DNA of 64,000 bases, taken from assembly GCA_030430075.1 (NCBI GenBank), contig JAUIGN010000001.1:434001-498000 (forward strand), read 5' to 3'. A model generated the notes under the pieces. That model searched no databases, was not told the DNA's origin, and saw only the letters and a program-made list of their open reading frames with translations. Position 1 is the first letter of the stretch. Each line of letters begins with the position of its first letter. The position numbers and the translations under genes are program-made. This DNA comes from a bacterium (GTDB taxonomy: Bacteria; Planctomycetota; Planctomycetia; Pirellulales; Pirellulaceae). Positions 11,701 to 19,684 of this stretch are shown here, one piece after another.

Positions 11701-12065
11701 GTGATGACGCGAATCCGTTCCTGGCGACGTTTGATGACGCCAATATCCTGGCCTGCTACCGGCGGAGCGAGAGCATCGTGCCGCAGCAGGCGCTGGCCCT
11801 GGCCAACAGCCGGCTTTCCCTGGAGATGGCGCGTCGTATCCCGGCCACCTTGGGAACCCCGGGCGATGAGGACTTCGTTCGCGAAGCGTTTACGACCTTG
11901 CTTTGCCGCCCGCCAACCGGCGACGAGCAGCAGGCCTGCCTGCAGGCGTTGGCCGACCTGGAGGTTGCGGCCGACATGCAGAAGTTGGCGAATCCGGCCG
12001 AGCGAGCGCGGGCCAATCTGATCCACGCGCTGCTCAACCATAATGACTTCATCACGATCCGTTGA
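8724..12065 (+). CDS. PSD1 cytochrome c-DUF1549-DUF1553 protein with inserted concanavalin-like domain
   Basis: 1113 aa, with an N-terminal signal sequence (VVATLITLTIPVAASPAA). The PSD1-type cytochrome domain is at about 45-140 (VSFAEDVRPILQARC) with haem motif CFSCH at C61-H65. DUF1549 follows (about 165-370; PVDAFIAAERAKRGL, LRRIYLDLIGLPPT, and CAKCHDHKYDP near 350). A concanavalin/LamG-like beta domain (about 506-680; DTFETLDTTVWE) and an Ala-rich probable coiled coil (about 690-800) separate it from DUF1553 (about 830-1110; [17 protein letters not shown]). It is paralogous to the truncated gene at the start of the window and, like it, is followed by a DUF1501 gene. The cytochrome suggests redox chemistry on a polymer, but function in this family is not established. 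Confidence 0.93.
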   Translation: MPVAFPPQPPCRTLSARSRILSRPCVVATLITLTIPVAASPAADDVVSFAEDVRPILQARCFSCHGALKQEASLRVDTVAALLAGGDSGAAVRGRAADESLLLERVSAADEFVRMPPEGDPLTAEQIAKIQQWIAQGAAPPAVDEPEEDPRQHWAFQPIRRPAVPVAPSPWGDNPVDAFIAAERAKRGLTPVKEVAPSLLLRRIYLDLIGLPPTRQQLADYLADSRSTAYDEVVEELLLSPHHGERWARHWMDIWRYSDWYGLGAQLRNSQKHIWHWRDWIVESLNQDKGYDQMVREMLAADELSPTDADALRATGFLARNYYLFNRTTWLDNTIEHTSKSLLGLTMNCAKCHDHKYDPLSQVDYYRMRAIFEPHQVRLDPVPGEVDLEKDGLPRVFDAHPDEPTFVHIRGDAQSPDKSRPIEPGRPTLWAAEESRPTAVTLPVMAHRPELQPFVLADHLAAAAATIEARAQALAAAREQLATATARRPVDPSEQAAQPGKQTPAAFLHDTFETLDTTVWETGPGRWKCADGKLLQSEVGATRRYVRTRATHPADFTARLAFAIKGGDKWRSVGFCFDVTEGREKLVYLSAVSGGSKLQLSYKVGPNHTYPANANQARPVSLNQRYELIVSVRGPLVNVAVDGQHALAFELPVPRETGHLDLIAFDAAVEFDELEVDPLPADEVLVAAGKPAPKSLTVAQAEAVVRAAERRLAAAKLRPDALRTAHAADLAKAERAESDTSTQAIRAAAVAARAYEAAAAEVEVARLAADVATASPAEKMKLENELDAARKRMDSATAALAKPGEQYTSLRVSQKAAEGPDETEQSRQAPFPTSSTGRRTELARWITERDNPLTARVAINHIWSRHFGQPLVESAFDFGRRTPAPQQRALLDWLAVELMENGWSQRHIHRLIVTSRTYRLSTQTASADATTAQTDPANDFYWHRKPIRMEAQIIRDSLLHLAGALDLRLGGPSIPATAKETRFRRSMYFKHSRDDANPFLATFDDANILACYRRSESIVPQQALALANSRLSLEMARRIPATLGTPGDEDFVREAFTTLLCRPPTGDEQQACLQALADLEVAADMQKLANPAERARANLIHALLNHNDFITIR

Positions 12066-12119
12066 CGGGGTACTGCAATGTGCGATCGGCAGGCAACCCA
12101 AGGCAGACGAGAACAAACC

Positions 12120-13655
12120 ATGTCTTCAGAATTCGGCAACCACAATCCCCGCCACGCGCAGCCGGCCCTGTCGGGATTCGCCACGCAGGCAGGCAGGAAC
12201 GGCGCGGCGTATTCGAGTTCGCCGGCCGTCCGCAGCGGTCGTTCACGGCGCAGCTTCCTGGGCGGCCTGACAGCCGGAATTTCCGGGCTCGCCCTGCATT
12301 CCCTGCTGCAACCGGCGATCGCGGAAGACTGGCGGCCGCCGGACGGGAAACCGCATTTTTCCCCGCGAGCCAAGAACGTGATCTGGCTCTTTATGCGCGG
12401 CGGCGTCAGCCACATGGAGAGTTTTGATCCCAAGCCGGAACTGAACAAGTATGCCGGTAAGACAATCGCCGAGACGCCTTACGGACAGGTCCAAGATCCC
12501 GAGAAGCTGAAGCGAGTTCGTGTGGTGGTCGTGAACGACGCCAACGGTCAGCAGAGGAACGTGATCTATCCGCTCCAGATCGGGTTTCGCAAGCGGGGTC
12601 AGAGCGGGATTGAAGTCAGCGATTTCTTTCCGCACATTGGGAGCTGCATCGACGACATCGCGGTGATCCGATCGATGTGGACCACCGATGACAACCACGG
12701 CGCGCAGGTCCAATTTCATTCGGGCCGCCATACGCTCGACGGCCGGTTTCCGACCATCGGCGCTTGGGTAACGTATGGCCTGGGCTCGCTGAACGACAAC
12801 CTGCCGCAGTTTGTCAGCATGGGGCCCAGGTTCTTCGATCGCCGTGACGGGCATTATCTGGGTCCGGCCTATGACTCCGTGCCGCTCAAGGTCGACCCGG
12901 CGAACCCGCTTCCGTATGCAAAGCCGGAACTGGACCTGACGGCGCGCGAGCAGCAACTCGAATTCGGCCTGATCAACCGCCTCAATCAGCTCAACGCCGT
13001 CAGCTACCCGAACGACACCGCGTTGCAAGCCCGCATGAAGTCGTACGAGCTAGCCTACCGCATGCAGACCGCCGTACCGAACCTGATCGACTTCAGCGGC
13101 GAGACCGCTCGGACACAGCGCCTGTATGGGTTGGACAACGAGCAAACCAAGCCCTTCGGAATGCAACTGCTGGCCGCCCGACGCTTCGTCGAACGGGGCG
13201 TTCGGTTTATCCAGATCATGCACGGTGGCGGAGCTGCCGGAGCCTGGGACGCTCATTCCAAGTTGAAGTCGAACCATACGAAGCTGGCCGGCCAGGTCGA
13301 TCGGCCGATCGCCGGCTTGTTGGCCGATCTGAAGTCCCGTGGCCTGCTGGATGAAACGATTGTGGTTTTTGCCACCGAGTTCGGCCGCACCCCGGGCTCG
13401 CAGCGCGGCGACGGGCGCGACCACCACCCCCACGGTTTCTCCGTCTGGATGGCCGGCGGCGGCTTGAAGGGCGGCATCGCCCATGGGAGCACGGACGAGA
13501 TCGGCTTTCACGCCGACCAGCATCCCCACTACGTAACCGATGTCCACGCCACCTTGATGCAGCAATTGGGGCTCGACGCGCGGCGGTTGGAGGTCCCCGG
13601 ACACAAGCGGCTGGAGATCGACTTCGGCCATCCGATCCAAGAGATCATCGCCTGA
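12120..13655 (+). CDS. DUF1501 family protein, Tat-exported
   Basis: 511 aa from the ATG at 12120; an in-frame ATG at 12078 would add 14 residues and cannot be excluded. A classical Tat motif, [12 protein letters not shown], lies about 40 residues in and is followed by a hydrophobic core, predicting folded export. The body is DUF1501: [70 protein letters not shown] and [15 protein letters not shown]. Conserved His/Asp clusters resemble the metal site of the alkaline phosphatase/sulfatase superfamily. It lies 54 bases after the PSD1/DUF1549/DUF1553 gene and is probably co-transcribed with it. It is a paralogue of the DUF1501 gene at 2478-3920; the two differ throughout, so this is not a recent duplication. 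Confidence 0.93.
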   Translation: MSSEFGNHNPRHAQPALSGFATQAGRNGAAYSSSPAVRSGRSRRSFLGGLTAGISGLALHSLLQPAIAEDWRPPDGKPHFSPRAKNVIWLFMRGGVSHMESFDPKPELNKYAGKTIAETPYGQVQDPEKLKRVRVVVVNDANGQQRNVIYPLQIGFRKRGQSGIEVSDFFPHIGSCIDDIAVIRSMWTTDDNHGAQVQFHSGRHTLDGRFPTIGAWVTYGLGSLNDNLPQFVSMGPRFFDRRDGHYLGPAYDSVPLKVDPANPLPYAKPELDLTAREQQLEFGLINRLNQLNAVSYPNDTALQARMKSYELAYRMQTAVPNLIDFSGETARTQRLYGLDNEQTKPFGMQLLAARRFVERGVRFIQIMHGGGAAGAWDAHSKLKSNHTKLAGQVDRPIAGLLADLKSRGLLDETIVVFATEFGRTPGSQRGDGRDHHPHGFSVWMAGGGLKGGIAHGSTDEIGFHADQHPHYVTDVHATLMQQLGLDARRLEVPGHKRLEIDFGHPIQEIIA

Positions 13656-14024
13656 CGGCGCGTCCGGCCCACGATCGCGCCGCGGCTAACGCCGAACGGC
13701 TGATGAGATATCCAGGCTAGCAGCGGCAGCAACCGAATTTCGGCAACCGAATTTCGGCAACCGGCGCGACATGGAATGCGGCGGCATTCGCCTTCTTACC
13801 GGGCACCTGCCTGGGTCGCGCGACAAGCCGGGATTGTTGGGGGGTCGGAACACGCGTCGTGCCGCGTCACCCCTTCCGTCGGGCAGTTTTCGGTTGCTAT
13901 TTCACCTCGCCGCCGATTTCGCTACTATCCCGCCGCAAATCTTGTCATCCCAGGGGCGATCGCGTTCGCCGGTTGGTCGCTGGGGACGAATTTCGGGTCC
14001 AGGATCAGTTCAAGGAATCGACCG
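13656..14024. other. Intergenic region before the exopolysaccharide locus
   Basis: No protein-coding segment is supported in these 369 bases. They contain a 14-bp tandem repeat (listed separately) and a possible -10-like TACTAT at 13923-13928 without a good -35. A Shine-Dalgarno AAGGA at 14012-14016 serves the following gene. Confidence 0.5.
13729..13763. repeat. 14-bp tandem repeat, about 2.5 copies
   Basis: The unit GCAACCGAATTTCG occurs at 13729-13742 and 13743-13756, and its first half (GCAACCG) again at 13757-13763. Each unit contains the near-palindrome CCGAA-T-TTCGG once the following G is included. It is non-coding and lies between the DUF1501 gene and the exopolysaccharide locus. 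Confidence 0.85.
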
Positions 14025-14585
14025 ATGCGTGTACCAAGAAATCTCGGTTCGTTCGCAACCGCGTTGGCTTGTATCAATCTTCTCATCCCGCTCCAAACGC
14101 TGTCGGCCGCCGATGCGGCGGCGAACGGCGCCCGGACGGCCCCGTCGACGCCAGCCCAGTCCGCGGCTGCCGCGAAGCTGGTCGCCCGGGACGTTTCGTT
14201 GGGGACGGGCAACGACTTGCGTGGACAACTCGTCGACAAGAACGGTGCGGTGGTCGCCAAACGGATCGTGGTCGCCGTGCATGCGGACAAATCCAGTCTG
14301 CAAACGGTTTCGGACTCGGAGGGTCGATTTCGCTTCACCAACGCCAAGCCGGGCACGTATCAGGTTGCCAGCGAGCGAAGCTATCAACTTTGCCGTTGCT
14401 GGGCCGCCAAAACGGCTCCCCCGTCTGCCGCTCGCGAAGTCCTGCTGGTCGAGGGCGATCTCACGTTGCGCGGCCAGCGGCCGGTCGGAGAACTCCTCTC
14501 CGGCCCCGTCTTGATTGGCCTGATCATTGCTGCGGCCATCATCATCCCAATCGCGGTCCACAATTCGCAGAAGACGGCCAGCTAG
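14025..14585 (+). CDS. Small exported protein with carboxypeptidase-regulatory-like domain and C-terminal membrane anchor
   Basis: 186 aa. The ATG at 14025 is preceded by AAGGA at 14012-14016 and opens a signal peptide (FATALACINLLIPLQTLSAADA); longer in-frame extensions lack this. Residues about 60-110 look like a carboxypeptidase regulatory/CNA-B-like beta domain (LRGQLVDKNGAVVAKR, SDSEGRFRFTNAKPGTYQV). A strongly hydrophobic segment near the C-terminus (PVLIGLIIAAAIIIPIAV) should anchor it in a membrane. It directly precedes the Wza-like and Wzc-like export genes, so a structural role at the polysaccharide export machinery is a reasonable inference. No specific function is known to me. Confidence 0.8.
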   Translation: MRVPRNLGSFATALACINLLIPLQTLSAADAAANGARTAPSTPAQSAAAAKLVARDVSLGTGNDLRGQLVDKNGAVVAKRIVVAVHADKSSLQTVSDSEGRFRFTNAKPGTYQVASERSYQLCRCWAAKTAPPSAAREVLLVEGDLTLRGQRPVGELLSGPVLIGLIIAAAIIIPIAVHNSQKTAS

Positions 14586-14818
14586 TGCTTGTTCGAGGCG
14601 ACATCTTGGGGTTGGCGAAGACAAGGGGTGAAACCCCAAGAGCCGAAACGGCCCTGGGGGTGCGTCGCCGGTCGGGCGACTCGTCCCATTTCGTGAGCCC
14701 TCATTCCCGGAATCGACAAAACACGAGTGCTCGTCGCGTGGCACCCCATTCGTCATTTGCCCCAGGCTCGATCTTGATTGCTTCCGCGGTTGGTCATCGC
14801 CGCAGGTCGCGTCAGACC

Positions 14819-15964
14819 GTGACACATGATGCTGCGGTTTCTCCGACCGGACGTGCGTGGCGAGAGCCATCGGCGGTGGCCGTGCTACTGGCGCGGGCAG
14901 TGTTCGGCACCTTGCTGGCAAGCATTGCGACTGGATGCGCGGGCGGCGTCCTCTACGATGCCAGCCATCTCCCGCCACAATTCATGGCCCCGCAAACCAG
15001 CAGCCTGGACAACGTCAACCTCTCGCAGCTCGCGCGGACCGTGGGCGACACCGAGTCGCTCTATCCGGGTGACATTATCGAGGTTTCGATTGCCACAGGT
15101 CTGGAGCAGGAGAAGACACCTGCGTGGAAGATGCGGATCAGCGAACAGGGCGTCGTCGACGTGCCGCTGGTGGGGCAGGTCCAGATCGCAGGGATGGGGG
15201 TGACTCAAGCGGAACAACATATTCGGGACGAGAGCATCCGACGCGGAAAGTTTGTGGCGCCCAACGTGTCGGTGATCCTGGACAAGCGCCGTTCACATCG
15301 GATCACCGTCGTCGGGGCGGTGGAAGAACCGGCGACGTACGAGATTCCGGCTTCCAACAGCGACGTCATGGCGGCCCTCGTCCAGGCCGGCGGCTTGAGC
15401 GAAGAAGCGGACACGATCGTCGAGATCAAACATCCACCGACGCCCTTGCCCCTGGCCGCTGCGGACGCCCCTCAGGCCACGCTGGCCGGCTACCCCGGCA
15501 CGCCGTCGCCGGAGCGGCAGTTTCTGCCCCCGCGAACCGTTCGCATCGACCTGGAGAATCCCGACCAGCTCGCACCGGACGACCTGCAGTTGCAGGATGG
15601 CTCGACCGTCATGGTCCGCAAGAAGCCGAAGCGGTTCATTCACGTGATCGGCCTGGTCAACAAGGCGGACCAGTTCGAGATGCCGGAAGGTCACGAATTG
15701 CGATTGCTGGACGGACTCGCCCTGGCCGGCGGGCGGACGCTCTCCATCGCCGACAAGGTACACGTGATTCGGCAACTGCCCGACCAGCCTGAACCCGTCG
15801 TCATCGAAGCGTCCGTGACCCAAGCCAAACGTGACACGTCGTCCAACATCCGCTTGGCGCCTGGCGACGTGGTCAGCGTCGAAGAAACCCCGGCAACGTT
15901 TGTTGTCGGTACGATTCGCGAATTCGTCGGGTTTGGTTTCTCCGCCCCCATCCCAGGACTGTAA
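14819..15964 (+). CDS. Wza-like polysaccharide export lipoprotein (Poly_export/SLBB)
   Basis: About 381 aa from a GTG at 14819; a GTG at 14876 is an alternative, and no strong ribosome site decides between them. Both starts give a lipoprotein signal ending in lipobox SIATGC. The mature protein has the polysaccharide-export domain (ESLYPGDIIEVSIATGLEQE, ISEQGVVDVPLVGQVQIAGM) followed by SLBB-like domains (HRITVVGAVEEPATYEIP, RFIHVIGLVNKADQFEMP). This is the outer-membrane channel family through which Wzy-type polysaccharides leave the cell. The frame is open back to 13859, but that stretch overlaps the preceding gene in another frame and is not protein-like. It lies 78 bases before the Wzc-like kinase, its expected partner. 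Confidence 0.88.
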   Translation: MTHDAAVSPTGRAWREPSAVAVLLARAVFGTLLASIATGCAGGVLYDASHLPPQFMAPQTSSLDNVNLSQLARTVGDTESLYPGDIIEVSIATGLEQEKTPAWKMRISEQGVVDVPLVGQVQIAGMGVTQAEQHIRDESIRRGKFVAPNVSVILDKRRSHRITVVGAVEEPATYEIPASNSDVMAALVQAGGLSEEADTIVEIKHPPTPLPLAAADAPQATLAGYPGTPSPERQFLPPRTVRIDLENPDQLAPDDLQLQDGSTVMVRKKPKRFIHVIGLVNKADQFEMPEGHELRLLDGLALAGGRTLSIADKVHVIRQLPDQPEPVVIEASVTQAKRDTSSNIRLAPGDVVSVEETPATFVVGTIREFVGFGFSAPIPGL

Positions 15965-16042
15965 CCAGCGTCACGTCGCGAGGCCGACAGCGACGATCCG
16001 GCCCGACTGCCCCGTTCCGATTGCCGAAGCAACTGCGAGCCC

Positions 16043-18337
16043 ATGACCCACGACCCGCACTCGATGTATGAACCGGCCGGCGATTCCACGGCGGACCTGG
16101 TTCACTCCGCAATGCGTTTTCTGCGCGTGCTTCAACATCGTAAGCTGTATGTGATCACGTCGGTCGCGGTGGCGGTCCTGTTGGGAGCCTTCCACTACTA
16201 CACGGCGGATCGCATCTACCAATCGACGGCGTCGTTGTTGGTGACGCATACCGGCAGCGACATCACCAACACCTCGATGGGCGGCGACAGCGGCCAGAAT
16301 CTCATTCCGACCTACGAAGGGCTCTTCTCCAGCGCCGTTGTTCTGGACGGCGCCATCCAGCGAATCCGCGAACTGCCGCCGGAGATGCGGGTTGATTTCG
16401 TCGAGGCGAAGTCTCCCGAGAGTATGAAATCCGTGCTGCGCGGAAACTTGACGGCGCAGGCGATCCGCCGCACGAACATCATCGGGCTCACCTACCGGTC
16501 CAAATCGCCCGCGGCCGCCAAGGCCGTTCTGGCGGCGATCATGGAATCGTACACCGAATTCATGGAAAAGAACCACAAGAGTGCCTCCGTCGAAGTGGCC
16601 GACGTCTTGCGGGAGGAGTTGGAAAAGAAAGAGCGTGAACTGCAAGCCAAGCAGCAGGAGTTGCTGGCCTTGAAGAACACCGCAGGCGTCGTCATCCACG
16701 ACGGCACGAACTACGTGCACCCGGTCGTTGATCGAGCGATTCGCATGAATGAAACCCTGATCGAAGTCCGCAAGAAGCGTCTGCAATACGAAGGATCGTT
16801 GGTTGCCGTGCGCGCTGCCGTCACGAAGGGGGGCGACCTGCGTCACCACCTGATCAGCCTCGAACCGGCCGTCGGCCGCGAACTGATGATGAGCGCCATG
16901 GGGTTGAATCAACACCAGGCCCAGACGGCGGAAGCGGTCGAACAAAAGCTGCTCCAGGATCGAGCCAGGCTGAAATCGCTGAGCGGCCACTTCGGTCCGA
17001 CGCACCCGCAGATCCTCGAAGTGCAGCAGACGATTGCAAACTCGGAACAATACCTGCTGCAGTTCCAACAGAAAATCAACGGCCGGATTGACGCGCTCGA
17101 ATCGCAAAAACTGGGCCCCATGCTGACGGCCATGGTCGAAGAAAAGCTGGCGGAGACGTGGGCCAATGAACGTCAACTCGAACAACAATACAAGCTGGCC
17201 GAAGCCGAGGCGATTCGACTGAACGGGAATGTGGCCAAGCTGCAGATCGTGGAGAACGAGATCCAGCGGCTCATCGGCTGGCAGGATACCTTGATGGACA
17301 AGCTGGCGAGCACCGACCTGCAACAGAACGTGGGCTACGTGCGCGTGGCCGTGGTCAGTGACCCGGTCGCCTCGAACAACCCCATCTCCCCGCGCCGCTC
17401 GATGATCGCCATCCTGTCGCTCCTCAGTGGCCTGGCGTTTGGTGGAGGGCTGGTCTACCTGATGGACCTGCTGGATGATCGGTTTCGGTCCCCAGAAGAA
17501 CTCCAGGAGCAACTCCGCGTGCCGGTTCTGGCGATGGTCCGGCAACTGCCCCCGGGCAGCGACGACGCACCGCTGCACGTTCAGACGGCGCGCGACTCCG
17601 TCGAGGCGGAAGCGTTCCGGACGCTCCGCACCACACTGGCCTTCTCGCCGGAAGACCGCCAGCGTATCGCCGTGACGAGCTCGGAACCTGGCGACGGCAA
17701 GACAACCGTCCTGGCCAACCTGGCGGCGTCGATCGCCCAAGGCGGCAAGCGGACCCTGCTCATTGACGCCGACCTCCGCCGTCCAGGACTTTCCAAGTTG
17801 TTCAAGATCCGGCGCAGCGAAGGGCTTTCGAATATCCTGCGTTCCGCCGAGGAGGTCGGCACGGCCTGCCGCGCCAGAATCCAGCAAACCCCGGTCGACA
17901 ACCTGGAGATCATCCCCTGCGGACCTCGACCCGCCGACCCGGCGGAAGCCCTCAGTTCCAGTCGCTTCGTCGACGTGATCGCCTGGGCGGAAACCCACTA
18001 CGACCAGGTTCTGATCGACTGCCCGCCCGTGATGGCTGCCAGCGATGCGGCGATCGTCGGCCGGATCGTCGACGGCATGATGCTCGTCGTGCAACCCAAA
18101 AAGAACCACCGCCGCCTCGTCATTCGAGCGGCCGAACACCTCACGACCGCCAGCGTCAATCTGATCGGGATTGTCGTCAACCGCGTCAGCGACGATTCGG
18201 GTGCCTACGGCGGGTACGGATATGGATACGGGTACGGCGTCGGCTATGGGTATGGCGAAGACGACGAGGACGACGATCTTCTCGAAGAGCAAGACGCCGC
18301 GAGCGAGCATCAACTCCTGCCGCGCCGCGCCGGGTAA
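16043..18337 (+). CDS. Wzc/GumC-like polysaccharide co-polymerase and tyrosine autokinase
   Basis: 764 aa. An N-terminal Wzz domain begins with a membrane segment (KLYVITSVAVAVLLGAFHYY, about 35-55), then a long coiled-coil periplasmic region (about 170-430) and a second membrane segment near 450-470 (MIAILSLLSGLAFGGGLVYL). The C-terminal BY-kinase has Walker A EPGDGKTT (K553), Walker A' TLLIDADLRRP and Walker B QVLIDCPP. Family members control chain length and export through phosphorylation of a C-terminal tyrosine cluster; here about residues 721-740 alternate Gly and Tyr (YGYGYGYG), followed by an acidic stretch. It partners with the Wza-like lipoprotein upstream. A large open frame on the opposite strand is a shadow. 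Confidence 0.95.
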   Translation: MTHDPHSMYEPAGDSTADLVHSAMRFLRVLQHRKLYVITSVAVAVLLGAFHYYTADRIYQSTASLLVTHTGSDITNTSMGGDSGQNLIPTYEGLFSSAVVLDGAIQRIRELPPEMRVDFVEAKSPESMKSVLRGNLTAQAIRRTNIIGLTYRSKSPAAAKAVLAAIMESYTEFMEKNHKSASVEVADVLREELEKKERELQAKQQELLALKNTAGVVIHDGTNYVHPVVDRAIRMNETLIEVRKKRLQYEGSLVAVRAAVTKGGDLRHHLISLEPAVGRELMMSAMGLNQHQAQTAEAVEQKLLQDRARLKSLSGHFGPTHPQILEVQQTIANSEQYLLQFQQKINGRIDALESQKLGPMLTAMVEEKLAETWANERQLEQQYKLAEAEAIRLNGNVAKLQIVENEIQRLIGWQDTLMDKLASTDLQQNVGYVRVAVVSDPVASNNPISPRRSMIAILSLLSGLAFGGGLVYLMDLLDDRFRSPEELQEQLRVPVLAMVRQLPPGSDDAPLHVQTARDSVEAEAFRTLRTTLAFSPEDRQRIAVTSSEPGDGKTTVLANLAASIAQGGKRTLLIDADLRRPGLSKLFKIRRSEGLSNILRSAEEVGTACRARIQQTPVDNLEIIPCGPRPADPAEALSSSRFVDVIAWAETHYDQVLIDCPPVMAASDAAIVGRIVDGMMLVVQPKKNHRRLVIRAAEHLTTASVNLIGIVVNRVSDDSGAYGGYGYGYGYGVGYGYGEDDEDDDLLEEQDAASEHQLLPRRAG

Positions 18338-18461
18338 CCAAGACCCCGGGAATCCGCCCGGATCCGTGCTGACGGTTCAGGCACCAGCGATTGGTCGCCC
18401 GTCAGCAGATCGCGCTGCCCACCCTTCCTGCCCCGTACGCCAACGAACCGCGCAGAACAAG

Positions 18462-19463
18462 CTACGCGTCGGCATAGCCGTGCGGATGCGTGCGATGCCA
18501 GTTCCAGGCAGTCTCGACGATCTCTTCGAGCTTCAGATAGCGGGGCTGCCATCCGAGGACTTGCCGGGCCAGCGACGGATCGGCAACCAACTCGGGTGGG
18601 TCTCCCGCCCGTCGGGAACCGACTTCGGAGGGAATCTCGTGGCCCGAGACGCGGCGGCACGCGTCGAGCACCTGCTGGACACTATGGCCGCGGCCGGTAC
18701 CAAGGTTGACTTCAATCGGCTCGACGGTTGCCGCGGCGTCTGCGTCGAGCTTCCGCATCGCGGCCAGGTGAGCCGTCGCCAGGTCGTCGACGTGGACATA
18801 GTCGCGAATGCACGTCCCATCCGGAGTCGGATAGTCATTGCCGAACACGGTGACCGATTCGCGTTGTCCCAGTGCGACCTGGAGGACGATCGGTATCAAG
18901 TGAGACTCCGGCTGATGGTCTTCGCCAATCGTCCCGTCCGCCGCGGCCCCCGCGGCATTGAAGTACCGCAAAGCCGCATAACGCAGACCGTAGGCCCGCT
19001 GGTAGTCGCGCAACATCTGTTCGATGACGAGCTTCGTGAATCCGTACGGATTGATGGGCCGCTGGTCTTCGACTTCGCGGATCGGCACGTTCTGGGGAAT
19101 GCCGTAAGTCGCCGTGGTGCTGGAAAAGACGATCCTTCGCACGTCGGCCGCCCGCATGGCCGCCAACAGGCTGTGCGTAGCGACCACGTTGTTCTGATAG
19201 TATTTGGCCGGATCGGCGACTGATTCGCCAACCAGGGCGAAGGCCGCGAAATGCACGACCGTTGTTACCTGCCGATCGTTCATGACCTCGGTGAGCCGCC
19301 GGTGGTCGCTTAATTCACCTTCAATCAACCGGCCGTCTGGCACCGCCTTACGATGTCCGGCAACCAGGTTATCGTAGACCCAGACGTCGTATCCTTCCCG
19401 GATGAGTAACCGCACGGTATGCGACCCGATATAACCTGCACCACCAACGACCAGGACCGACAT
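18462..19463 (-). CDS. galE: UDP-glucose 4-epimerase
   Basis: 333 aa extended short-chain dehydrogenase. It has the N-terminal NAD motif GGAGYIGSHTVRLL, VVHFAAFALVGESV, catalytic SSTTATYG with YGFTK (Tyr-x3-Lys), and DYVHVDDLATAHL. It interconverts UDP-glucose and UDP-galactose, supplying galactose for the polymer. AAGGA sits just upstream of the start (19472-19476 on the minus strand). It is the only minus-strand gene inside the exopolysaccharide locus, divergent from the first polymerase gene and convergent with the Wzc-like gene. Confidence 0.95.
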   Translation of the reverse strand: MSVLVVGGAGYIGSHTVRLLIREGYDVWVYDNLVAGHRKAVPDGRLIEGELSDHRRLTEVMNDRQVTTVVHFAAFALVGESVADPAKYYQNNVVATHSLLAAMRAADVRRIVFSSTTATYGIPQNVPIREVEDQRPINPYGFTKLVIEQMLRDYQRAYGLRYAALRYFNAAGAAADGTIGEDHQPESHLIPIVLQVALGQRESVTVFGNDYPTPDGTCIRDYVHVDDLATAHLAAMRKLDADAAATVEPIEVNLGTGRGHSVQQVLDACRRVSGHEIPSEVGSRRAGDPPELVADPSLARQVLGWQPRYLKLEEIVETAWNWHRTHPHGYADA

Positions 19464-19684
19464 GCTGAATTTTCCTTGTTATTCGATGAAGCGACCGCCG
19501 CCAGACCTGGAAAACACCGCACCGCGTCTGGTGACGGCAGCGCCGATGAAACGCGTGCCGCGGCTGGTCTTTTAGCACATGCGTACTTTGGCTACCATCC
19601 CGCCTCCTCGCACCGCCGCGTGCTGCGACAGCGGGCGCGCGGCCGGCGGAGAGATTTCGATCCAGGCCCGTGAACGAGGTGCAC
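19464..19684. promoter_or_regulatory. Divergent intergenic region galE / O-antigen polymerase
   Basis: Promoters for both flanking genes should lie in these 221 bases. On the plus strand a TACCAT at 19593-19598 could be a -10, but its -35 is poor. The plus-strand gene has a clear GAGGT at 19675-19679, five bases before its ATG. Confidence 0.4.

Noticed and set aside
10872..12116. 414-residue minus-strand open frame
   Set aside because: Antisense to the DUF1553 domain of the PSD1-type gene; no motif.
13859..14818. Long N-terminal extension of the Wza-like protein
   Set aside because: It overlaps the small exported protein at 14025-14585 in another frame and is Arg/Gly/Ser-rich; a lipoprotein signal is only produced by starts near 14819-14876.
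15971..18313. 780-residue open frame on the minus strand across the Wzc-like gene
   Set aside because: It is a shadow of the plus-strand kinase in high-GC DNA; the plus frame has Walker motifs and domain order, the minus frame has none.
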